A stretch of 64,000 bases of DNA, from NCBI GenBank assembly GCA_963920525.1, contig OY986435.1:261456962-261520961 (forward strand). Reading direction: 5' to 3'. The position numbers were made by a program, and so were the translations under genes. This document shows positions 36,601-48,600 of this stretch, one piece after another. The number at the start of each line of letters is the position of its first letter. Position 1 is the first letter of the stretch. Source of the DNA: Dichetophora obliterata (lineage: Eukaryota > Arthropoda > Insecta > Diptera > Sciomyzidae). The notes under the pieces were generated by a model. It was not told where the DNA came from and did not search any database. It was given only the letters and a program-made list of their open reading frames with translations.

Positions 36601-39600
36601 AAGCGAGCTTGTTGCAACAACCTCTCACACACTCTTTGAACACCGTATCATCAAAGTTCGCTCAGGGACCAATAGTTTTATTTACATTGTTGTCTTCTAC
36701 ATTCCCCCCTGTTCTATCGAAACAACATACAACGATTTATGTGAAACAGTCCAATCGTTAACCGCAACCTTAAATGAGGAAGATAAAGTTATAATTTTTG
36801 GAGACTTCAATCGTCCAAATATCTCATTTATCGTCGATGAAAATGACAATTATCTTCTTCCGGTTAACCTTTCAAGCTCGATAGACTTTAATTTACTTAG
36901 TACCTTTTATAGCAATGATCTACAACAAGTTAATCCAACCCCAAATCGGAACGGCAACTGGTTGGATTTAGTCTTTGCTAATTCGTATGATGAAATAAAG
37001 ATTACTGCAACTACTCAGGCTGAACACTTATTTTCTGATACACTCCACCACACTTCTTTAACTGTAGAATTTCCTAGTAACAACATGTCTTTTACGACCT
37101 CATTTAATAACACAATTGTGTTCGACTTTCTTAATGCCGATTATGACAGTATAAAAATTGATTTGAATGCCTATAACTGGAACGATCTATTAAATTTGGA
37201 AATAGATAGTGCTATTTCACTTTTCTACCAACGCCTTTTCACAAGTATTGAAAAATTTGTGCCTAAGATAAAGAAAAAAATAAACTTTCAGAACCATGGC
37301 TTGACCAAAGTCTCAGACATATAAGAAACCAAAGAAACAAGCTATACAAATTCATTAAGAAAGGCGTAAATGTAAGCGATGAAATCAAAATGAGATATGA
37401 AGAGCTCTACAATGAGTTCTCTATAAAATCAAATGATGCTTATAGAACTTATACCAACCTTATTGGAGAAAAAATTCTTAGAGATCCTAAAAAATTTTTT
37501 GATTTCGTTAATGTCAAACGTAAATCAGCTGGATACCCCTCATCTATGTTTAAAGGCAATACAATTTCTTCCAACCTCCAAGAGATCTATAATCTTTTTG
37601 CAAATCACTTTAGAGAAGTTTTCTGTGCTTCCACAACCCAGACTCTCTATTCCTCCCCCTCTCCTAATGCGACAGACATTATAAACAATATCAGTCTGAC
37701 GCTGGATGAAATTGTTAATGCTATCATGGAACTCATGGGTCAAGAAGGCCTGTATAGCCTTCTACGCCTGCAAAAAAAACCTTTGGTAGAAAATGGGGTC
37801 TTCAACCAAAAATGCTCTTATGGCTATACACAGCAGTAGTGCGACCCATCTTGGCGTATGGTGCACTAGTATGGTGGCCTGCACTGAATAAAGCATACAA
37901 CACAACTAAACTAGCTCGGATCCAGCAATCTGCATGCATAGGTATCACGGGGGGTATCCGCTCATGCCCCACTGATGCACTTAATGTCCTGACACATTTA
38001 CTCCCCATAGATTTACACATTAAGCTTACTGCAACAAACAGTGCAGTCAGACTCAGAGAGTCGTACAACTGGCGAAATAGACCATATGGACACAGCAACA
38101 TTCTTAATCCGCTACCTCGGGAACTGATTCCTGGAAAAACGGACTACGACACTCCCAAACTCGACTTCACGAAATCCTTTACAACCAAGTTTCCCACCAG
38201 GGTGGAATGGCGCAATGGGGGAATTGATCTAGCCTTCGATGTGTCCTTTTACACGGATGGCTCCAAGATGGAGTGCGGAGTGGGAGCGGGCATATACTCT
38301 GAGAAACTGGGGGTGGCGGACTCGTTTCGTCTACCAAACTCAGCCAGCGTCTTTCAGGCCGAGCTTTTTGCGATAAGAGAAGCTTGTCGCACCTTAAGAA
38401 GAGCTAACACCAACCACCTTAACGCAGCTATTCTGACGGATAGCCAAGCTGCCGTTAAATCTTTAGCTGCGATCAGTACCAACTCCAAACTGGTAAGGCA
38501 GTGTAAGGATGAACTGGCCCGGCTAAGTCACCAACTTAGCATTACCATAATCTGGGTTCCCGGCCATAGGAACATTTATGGTAATGAAAAGGCGGATGAA
38601 TTGGCCAGGCGGGGTTCTTCCCTTGACGTTTCCAGAGCGGAACCAGTCGAAGTTCCACTGAACACAGTCAAGGGAGGAATTCGTTCTTACTACTTAACCT
38701 TAGCCGGTCGTAGATGGAGAGAACTACCAACCTGCAGCACATCAAGAAAAATATGGCCCCTCTACAATATAGGCAGAGCTCAACAGATGCTCTCAAAGCC
38801 CCGGAGCGACATAGCCAGATTAACGGCTATTATTACGGGTCACTGGTGCATCGGACTTCATGCCGAGAGAATCGGACTACCTTTCAACACCCACTGTCGC
38901 AGCTGCGATGACCCAAATGAAAAAGAAACACTAACACACTTTCTGTGCACCTGCCCGGCCCTGGCCAGGTCCAGACTAGCAACGCTTGGCAGGCCCTTCC
39001 TCAGCAACCTAGAGGAACTCTCAACAACAAAAATCAACAATCTCCTAACGTTCATCAATCGCACCGGATGGTTATAACCTAGCAGTGCGCTGCCCAGTCA
39101 ACCAACAGAAACACGAGGTTATGGTATCAAAACGGCTCACTAGAGCTACTTGGATCCTACTTGCATGTAGAATCACCATCTAAACCAACCAACCAACCAT
39201 CATGGGACTTGATTCAAACAAAGGACCTGGACCAGACCTCATACCACCAAGTTTGTTAGTTCAATGTATAAACAATCTTGCCATTCCCTTATTTATACTT
39301 TTCAACAAATCCTTATCCTTAGGTGTTTTTCCATCCTACTGGAAAATCTCCCATTTGACACCTATATATAAAAGTGGCGATAAAAGGTCTGTTGAAAATT
39401 ACAGAGGCATTGCCATCTTGTCAGCTATACCAAAATTATTTGAAAAGATAATATGTGATAAGCTGACGAGTCTCATTAATCCCCGCTTAAACGAGCAGCA
39501 ACATGGGTTTCGGAAAGGCCGTTCGACCACCACTAACCTAATGATCATGGTCTCCGATGTGTTAAATCAAATGGAAAAAGGACGCCAAGTAAATGCAGTT

Positions 39601-42600
39601 TACACAGACTTCAGTAAAGCATTTGACCGTGTCGACCATAATATCTTAATTTTGAAGTTAGAAAAATTTGGCATTTCCGGTTTATTACTCAATTGGATCA
39701 AATCCTATCTCTGCGAACGATCCCAGTTTGTTAAATTTCAGGGCATTTTTTCAAATGATATACCGGTCACCTCTGGTGTACCACAAGGTAGTCATCTTGG
39801 CCCAATACTTTTCAACATTTTCATTTCAGATTTATCTATTACTCTTTGTGACATTCCCCATCTTATGTACGCAGATGACCTTAAAATATATAAGATCATT
39901 AAATCAGAAGTTGATGTAACTTTCCTACAATCGAAACTGCTGTCCCTTGAGCAATGGTGTAATCAAAACAAACTTCACTTAAATGTTAAGAAATGTTGCG
40001 TGATAAGTTTTTCCCGTAAGAACTTGATACCAGAATGCAGTTACCTCCTTAATAATATTGTTCTGAGCAGAACCAACCATATTGTAGACCTTGGGAGTTG
40101 TCCTAGATAATAAGCTGAGATTTAATCTACATTTTGATAAAGTCTTATCGAGGGCAACTAAACAGCTGGGATTTATAAAAAGACGTGCTAAAGAATTCCA
40201 AAATGTGTGGGTAACCAAAACGTTATACTGTACCTTAGTGCGACCACTTCTTGAATATGCTTGCATCATTTGGAATCCAGCCTTTGAATCTCATAGCGAA
40301 AAAATTGAATCCATTCAAAAACAATTCCTGCTTTTTGCGTTAAGAGATATCTTTGACCCCCGTGACTATAACAACTTGCCACCGTATGAACAAAGACTCA
40401 GGCTCCTCTCTCTGATGCCTCTATCATCAAGAAGAACTTTACTGAGTTCATGTTTCACATTTGATGTTATTAACGGAGCTATTGATAGCGAATATATCTC
40501 CAGCAAAATTACACTAAATGACCCAATTAGACGTACTAGGCATACGCGGCTCCTAAATGAATATATTCACCACACTATTTACACAAATAATGAACCCATT
40601 AGTAGGTGCTGTAAAATTTTTAATAATATTAGCGAGCACTATTCACCATCCATACCAAAATCCACATTTAAGCGAACCCTCTCAAAGTCTCTCTTTGACT
40701 CGGAATAATTTGTCCTTTTCAAGCACTGCTCCCTACAGAGTTATGCTTCTTGGTCTCGTCCCCCTCCGTCATCCCCTAAAAGTAGTACTTAAGATATATT
40801 AGCGTAGTTTAAGTATTCTTTTGAAATTAATTTAAATAATATGTACGTAAAAAAAAAAAAAAATAAAAAATGTAAATAGAATTAGTAAATTGCCTTGCTT
40901 GGTGAAATAAGTAAATAAATAAAATAAATAAAGACTCATTTCGGACACCTAATTCTGAGCGCTCATGAAATATTCATAAACAGGACTCTCTTCGAACTCA
41001 TAATTATGGGCACTCTTAAAATCTTAACAAATAAAAATCTTTTTGGACTTCAAATATCATCAGAATTTTCATACTTTTATTATACTTTTAGTATGAAAAT
41101 TGATTTCTTAGCATGAAAATTAAACTAATGTTTTATTTTATGTAATTATGTAATATTTTAGGTGATTTAGTTTTCTGTCGTCATAAAACTGACATAGTGA
41201 GAACCAATCATATGTACAAGAATACTTATTAAACAAATTTCTTTATAATTATCTAGCTGTATGATCTAATAGAACGCGAAAAGAATTTGCTGATCTATTC
41301 TAAGCATTGCGATGTTGAAATACTGCGTCAACGGCAATTGATACTATTTATGGAACTCATTAAATTTAATAAGGAACACAAACCCGAAAGTAATGACACA
41401 CTTAAACGACTCAGAGCTGGTCCTGCAAAACTTACAGAAAAAGAACTCTTAGCATTTCAACTACAAGTTCATCTTAGTCCTTGAAACTGCATAATTTTGA
41501 GTTCAATGCTTATATTTGAGCTCTCTGGTATTTTCTTTAGCTGTGAGTACGAATGAGAACTCGTATTCAAAGTTTTTTAAAGACTGGCGCTTCACCATTT
41601 TTTGAGTATGAATTTGTTCAGCACTTGGTTTTGTTCCAGCTCTGACAGAAATACCTACTAAAATGCTGTATTATTTAAAGACAAGTCCTTATCGGAATAG
41701 CGACTTATTGAAGTAAAAATGTTATCCCTGGGTTTAATTAGGAGTAACTCATCTTGACTTTTTTGGCACTCTCTTTTAGCTTTCAATATACTACTTGATA
41801 TTAGGGGTATTCACGATTCAGTGCACTTCCCAGTGCAGTTGAGGACTTGTGCACTTTACAAAAACAAAATACACGTACGTCAAAAATCTGCACAAGGGCT
41901 TTTGTAGCCTCAAACTTAAGGACTTAAGCAGTTGTGCTCTTGTGCGCATTGAAAATTTTGACAGATTTGAAAAAGTGATAGTGGTGTGTTTACGAAAACC
42001 TAACTGCACAACTCCTCAACTGCACAGGCAAGTTCACTGAATCGTGAATACCCCTAATATCAAGTAGTTATTAATATCTACAAAAAATGTTTACCAAAAA
42101 AATATTGGCATCGATAAAAGTATGGGCATATGTAGTAAAAAGCTGGAACCGTTCGAATACTATGAGCTCAGTGCACTTTTTTCGATTCTACTATGACAAG
42201 AAATAATTTTTTTTGGAATTTCATAAAAAAAAATTTGTTTCGACATATGGTTAAGTCAACATTATGAAAATGATACTAAAAACTTTGTACTCTGGTTACT
42301 TTTTTTTAATTTGTGAAAGTTGAAACTTTTTCCAAACAAAAAGTAGCTTAATCAAAGCAAAAAATTAAGGACAATTTTAAAAATTTATAACTTTAAGCAA
42401 AATATACACTTTTACATTGTTTTTTTATTTTTTTTTATTAAAATCTAAGCCACTGGAAAAAATTAGAAAAATTTTCGTAGTATGCCAATAAATTCTTGAC
42501 GAAAGGTGTAGTATATATCACCATATATCACTTGAAAGCTATCATAACTATCATAAAATATAGCACTTTGACATTATATTTCTGCTAAAAAATTCTGCCA

Positions 42601-45600
42601 CTCTACTGATTTCCAAGACGATTTGTAGGTACTCTTAACCCTTTCAATGGCTAGGTTAGACTAAGAACAAAATAATTTTTTGAGGTAATATTTCCATCAT
42701 TTAGCTCCTAAAAAGATGAAAAAACATACCTTTGACTTTACTTACGTTTTACAAGCTTGTACAAGAGAAAAATTGTACAAATTGTAAATTTTTTTTTTTA
42801 TTCCCTTGAAGGTTTTTCAACCCTTTAGAGATCTTTATTTTTAAACCTTCTTAATATTATTCTCATTAAAGCCATAAAAAGATAAAAAAAAACAAATGTG
42901 ATTTTTGTCCGGTTAATTTTTTTTTTATAAAATAGGCCAAAATAAATTTTTTTGCTTTTCTTCGGCTTAAAATCGAAAATCCAACTGGCTTTAATGTCAA
43001 ATATCTCTCTAAATTTATTTTTATCATATTGGTTAAACTTTTTTTTTATCGAACCAAAGATTTAATTTAAAAAAAGCATTGCAAAATAAAAACAAAAATT
43101 ACTTTTTCTGACATGTGCTGCCCAATCCACTGAAAGGGTTAAATAAAAATAAAAATCATAACTTAAAAAAAGTTGTAGCCTAATTTAGCTTTAGCAACCA
43201 TTTTTTTAAATTTTTTTTAAACTTCGTTAATTTGGTAATCCAGTTTTATGGTAGATATATCTAAAAGTACACCTATTTTAATAATTTTTTAACAAAACAT
43301 TTAAGTGTAGTTAAATAAACTAAATTGACTCTTTAAAAACACAAATAAGCAATTTTATGCGTTTTTTTTTCAATTAAAAAAATATGGTTTGTATGAAAGG
43401 TAGGCGATGCAGTTGACATAGAATTCTTTGTGTTTTTTGGAGGTTATTTCAAAATGGTTTAGCTCACCGGCGGTAATCGTGAAAGCCAAAATATTTTGGG
43501 AATCACCATAAAATAAATCAAGGTTCATGTTTAGTTGGTGGCATCGGCAACTTTTTTTTCTATGGAGGTCGATTCACCTTAACATACATAAAAACGGTAA
43601 AATCTCTTGAAATTTTGCAAAAATTTATTACATGACTAAAATCGCGAGTAAAATTATTACCCGTATTAGTGCCCATAGACCTCAAATTATCTCAATGTAA
43701 ATTTCTCAATATCACAGCTACAAAAAACAGTCGTAACCTGGTTTTGAAATTAAAATAAATTATATAAAAATTAATAAATTTTTAAGGCCATCAAACAAGA
43801 CAACCGAAAGTTTACGCACTTTGGCACTCATAGAGCTTAAAGTAGATATAAAAGTGATTAAATAAAAAAAATATGGATATTATTTGATGTGGCCCTTTTT
43901 TTACCTAACTAAATGTTTTACCAAATTTTGCGTTTTTACCAAAAAAAAAAAAAATCATCACTAAAGTATTTTTTTGTTGTTTATTTTATCTGTATTGAAA
44001 TTTTTTCAGTTTAATATAATATGACGTGTTAAGAATTTGTAAAACCCCTGTTACGTTTGGAACTGTGTTTAAAAATATTTAAGAATTCTAACTAAATATT
44101 CGAAACAAAGGTTTTGGCTTTTAAGCGAGCCGCGCTGTGTATAAAGGCCACAAGGCCGATTCGGGAATATAGAAAGAAGGCAATGCTGCCGGTATGACTT
44201 TCATGTGTATAACATTATTTATTTTAAATTTAATTTTCTTTTATAGCAATTTGTTACAATTTTTCTTATTCTAAGACACACCCATTTTCCAGCCACATTT
44301 CCAACATATTTAATTGGACCAATCATTAATTGATGTAACCAAATATGCAGACTTGCATTTTGTGTCTTCCGCGAAAATGCAATACTAAATATTTGGTCAC
44401 ATGCAATGACCCACATGTGCAAGTTGCAATAAGATCGGCTCTTTGTTAATACTAGAAGTGGCTGCTTGCGCTTAGCCAACATTCGTGATTCATTAATAAT
44501 CACTATTTCTTTTATTGTTTACGTTCATGCCGTTTTATTGTTTTTACTTATGTTGCACTACTCAGCTTGATCATATTGTACTCACATGTGCTCAGTGTTT
44601 CAAGGTTTGTTTACGTTGATGACCTTGCTTGTGACTAGGTGGTCTGTTTTATTTGCTTTTGGGTTGTACACACAACACCCCGCATATAGTCTCATCGACC
44701 ACAATTCAATACCTTTCATACGAAACGGTCAGTACCATTTTATGTAGGCATATTTTGGGCCATCATATAGATTAGAAGAAAATATTTAAAAAAAAGTTGC
44801 ACACCTTGGCACTTCCAGGGCTTAAAGGAGATGTAATAGCTATTAAATAGAACAAAAAAATTTTGCAAATATAAATTTATTTTTAAAATATTTTACCAAA
44901 TTTTCCGTTTTTACACATACATATATATCCTTAAATGCCGTTTTATAGCGCCAACATTTTAAAAGATGCGTTATTGAATTTATTTTATTTCAAAAGAAAA
45001 TATTTTAGTCATGCAGTAAACCAAATTTTATAATTAAATATAACTACAAAATTCATGAACAAAAATTTAAAAATATCGTTTTTGTGCCAACTTTCAGGAA
45101 TTTTTGTATTTTTTGTAAAAGTGTAGAATGCAAAAACAGCAAAACGGTTGAATTTGACAGTTATTGTCATCTTGTCCATAGTAGAACTAGACAAGGTAGT
45201 GTAAGGGCTGAATGTGTTCTCTTTCTTAGTGACATAACTGTCAAACTTAGCCATTTTGGTATTTTTGCCAATATTTTGGTATTATTGGTTGCAGATTTTG
45301 TATGAAATGTCAACTTCGTTTTGACAGTTTCGGTCACCGGCTTTCCGCCCTAACACTACCTTGCCTAATTTTGCCATGACCTTATCTAGTTTTACCATGC
45401 ATAGAACAAAGATAAGCGCAGTGACCAAAGTTCATTTATACGGTTGTGGCACTTGAGAGAAATGCACTCTTTTTCCGCCTTTGCTCGAACTGTCACTGTG
45501 CTTTTCTTTGTTAAAAGCATTCATTTTCTTCATTTCTTTGAAAATGAATGCATAGAACAAAGAAAAGCACAGTGAAAGTTCAAGCAAAGGTGGAAAAAGA

Positions 45601-48600
45601 GCGCATTTCTCTCAAGTGCCACAACCTTATAAATGAACCTTGGTTGAGGAGTTCAAAGAAGAATGAATATTCTATCCGCATACGCTCTGAATGTTTTAAA
45701 ATGATAAACTCATAGCGACAATAACTCAGCAGAGCGGAAGCGTATTTTGATTGTTTTACGCACCCTGATTCACACTAACTTGGGTAGTTGGGTAGATTGG
45801 CAAATGCCGTACATTTTGTTTTTGTAAAGTGCCATTGTACCCAAGTACCCAAGTACAAGTACGCATCTACTCTAGCTGACCCTCTGACTTGTTTGAGTAG
45901 ATAGATAGATTCCTTGCCAAATCGAGTACTTTTTCCACCTTTTGCAAAAATAGGCAATAATTGACCTAAGGCAATCAAATTTACAACATTTTTTTCAAGG
46001 CTAATATCTCAAATAATAGAAAAAATTGCCACACCCCTTATTACCGCCCACAAATTAATAAAAACGTTATATTTCACATGAATTCGGTTGTATTGGACCA
46101 AAACTTTGTAGTTTAGTTCGTATGGTCACTTTTGGCAACTCAGCAAAAATGGGCGTGGTGGAAATATAGCTACGCCTACTTTTCAGAAATTATAATTCTT
46201 GAGTTGTGCATGTTTTTACAATAAAACTTGGTGTGTATGTGACGCGTGGTGGTCACTAAAGAAATAAATGTTGCCACGCCTACTTTTAGTGCCCTTCTAT
46301 GTGCATAAAATCGTTCGTGCGCTATATCTTAAGTTCTCAGGAACGGTAACACCTAAGGCCACCAAATTTACAATATCTGTTATTAAGGTTAGTATCGCGG
46401 ATAATAAAAAAATACCACACTCCCTTTTAGCGCATACAAATCAATAAAAATGCTATGTTTCAAACGCTTTGGGTCGTATTATAACTTCAACATGATTAAT
46501 TTTTCTGATTCGGTAGACGTCTTAAAACGGAAAATTATATTACATTTAAATAATTAAATCAATTTAACTTCATCCTATTATACCTAACGCAGTTTTATAA
46601 TAATGTAATATCGGTAATTGCGATGGTTCTGTTTCTCCTTTTTGTCTCAATATTATGTTTTATAAAGCTAGCATCATCAAATATGAATCGTTTTTCAAAA
46701 CTTGCTTTTTAATTATTCAACATTTTAATTTTAAATCGAATTGTGATTTACGTCCTCACGTGGCTTCGTGATTTTAAATTAGACTGAACTCACACTATCA
46801 CCTGGATTGGTGTGCCAGAGTATATCTCTTTTCCACACAAGTTTATGCCTGCGTTGGCCCAAATGCATATCCAACTATTGGGGGTTGGAATTAATTTTAA
46901 AGGTTTTTTTTCGGTTTTTAATATACAATGTATATTATTCAAAGTATTGTCCATCGTTAGCTACAACATTTTCCCATCTTTCTGGCAGCATATGGATTCC
47001 GCGCCGGAAGAATGATTCGTCTTTTGAGGCAATCCACGAATCGACCCATTTTTTGGTATCCTCGTAAGAAGTGAAGCGCTGCTCAGCCAAGCCATGCGTC
47101 ATCGATCTGAATAGGTGGTAGTCGGAAGGGGCTATGTCTGGGCTATAAGGCGGGTGGGGTAGCACATCCCAATTCAGCGCCTCCAACGTTTCCTTGACGG
47201 TTCTTGCAACATGTGGCCGTGCGTTGTCATGTTGAAAAACCACTTTGTCGTGTCTTTTGGCATATTCCGGCCGTTTAACCTTTAATGCTCGGCTCAATTG
47301 CATCAATTGTTGTTGGTAGCGTTCCCCAGTGATGGTTTCGTTAGGTTTTAGCAGCTCATAGTACACGACACCCTTCTGATCCCACCAAATACACAGCATA
47401 AGCTTGGCGCCATGAATATTCGGCTTGGCCCTCGATGTTGATGCATGGCCGGGTGGTCCCCACGATTTTTTTCGCTTAGGATTATCGTAATGGATCCACT
47501 TTTCATCGCCAGTGACAATACGATGCAAAAAACTCTTCCTTTTATGCCGTTGAAGCAGTTGTTCGCACATGCAAAATCGCCGTTCAACGTCTCTCGGCTT
47601 CAACTGGTACGGCACCCAATTTCCTTGCTTTTGAATCATTCCCATGGCCTTCAAGCATTTGCCGACCGTTGATAAGTCGACTCCCAATGATTCTGACAAT
47701 TCTTGAAGGGTTTGACACGGGTCTTCATCGAGCAAAGCCTCCAATTTCTCATCTTCAAACTTTTTCGGCTGGCCCGGACGCTCTTTGTCTTCCGTATCAA
47801 AATCACCACTTTTAAACCGACGGAACCAGTACTCACAAGTAGAAATCGATGGAGCATAGTCCCCGTAAGCCTCAGTAAGCGTGCGTTGTGCTTCAACCGC
47901 TTTTTTCTTCAAATGGAAGCACAAAAGTAAACCTTCCCGCAAATTGCGTTTTGTTGGAACGAAAGTCGACATGTTCACAGAGAAAAAAATATATGTTGTT
48001 TACACTTCAGTGGAATGACACATACTGAAAAAGGAAGCTTACACAATGTGCTTTGAAATGAATATAGTCACAGGTGTACCCGATGCGATCTATTGATAGT
48101 TACGCCATCTCTTAGAAAACCTTTAAAACTAATTCCAACACCCAATAATTGGGATTTTGATTTGGCGGGATGAGAGATTTGAGATTTGATGAGATTTATC
48201 TTATTTCCACATAGATCCTTGGATTGGACAATGGCCGCAAACCAGTTAAAATGAGTATAGTGTTTTAGATTGCTTTTAAACTCAGGATTGTTATTTCGAG
48301 TACCTTAAATTAATAATCACTATTATTTTATTCGAATTTGCTTATTTATAGGGTGGTTAAATTTTGAGGGCCGATGTTGATTCTGAATAAAACACAAATT
48401 ATTTAGGAAATTATTGTAATTTTTTTTTATTATGATAATATTGGTATGGTTCAATTATGCATGGAACAAAATGTCCGATGGTCCAAATTTTCGATGACGC
48501 TGAGGCATAATTGAGGTTCTATGCCATTATTTCATCCTTTAGCTCTTGAATTGTTGCTTGACTTATCGATGTACAACTTTTCTTTCAAATAACCCCAAAG

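Larger units (their letters stand above)
33295..40925 (+). mobile_element. PHD-finger LINE (CR1-like), interrupted twice
   Basis: A near full-length non-LTR element: 5' UTR (33295-33539), ORF1 with a PHD finger and a low-complexity N/S-rich middle, ORF2 with AP endonuclease and reverse transcriptase, then an A/T tail with AAATAAATAAA repeats near 40910. Removing two nested LINE insertions (33940-34488 and 37740-39199) restores both frames. A few single-base frameshifts remain, so it is inactive. Assignment to the CR1 group rests on the ORF1 PHD finger and the simple-repeat tail and is an inference. Confidence 0.75.
23028..41256 (+). other. Giant intron 6 of the IQUB-like gene (18,229 bp)
   Basis: Donor GTAAAG and acceptor ATTATCTAG, phase 0. 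It is packed with an interrupted mariner, RTE-like, PHD-finger and RNase H LINEs, TACGTA and 240-bp repeats, SINE-like pieces and a Tigger-type MITE. Confidence 0.75.

Noticed and set aside
44219..44503. 94-codon - strand gene in intron 7
   Set aside because: No recognisable motif, no neighbouring splice partners, and AT-rich flanks; likely chance.
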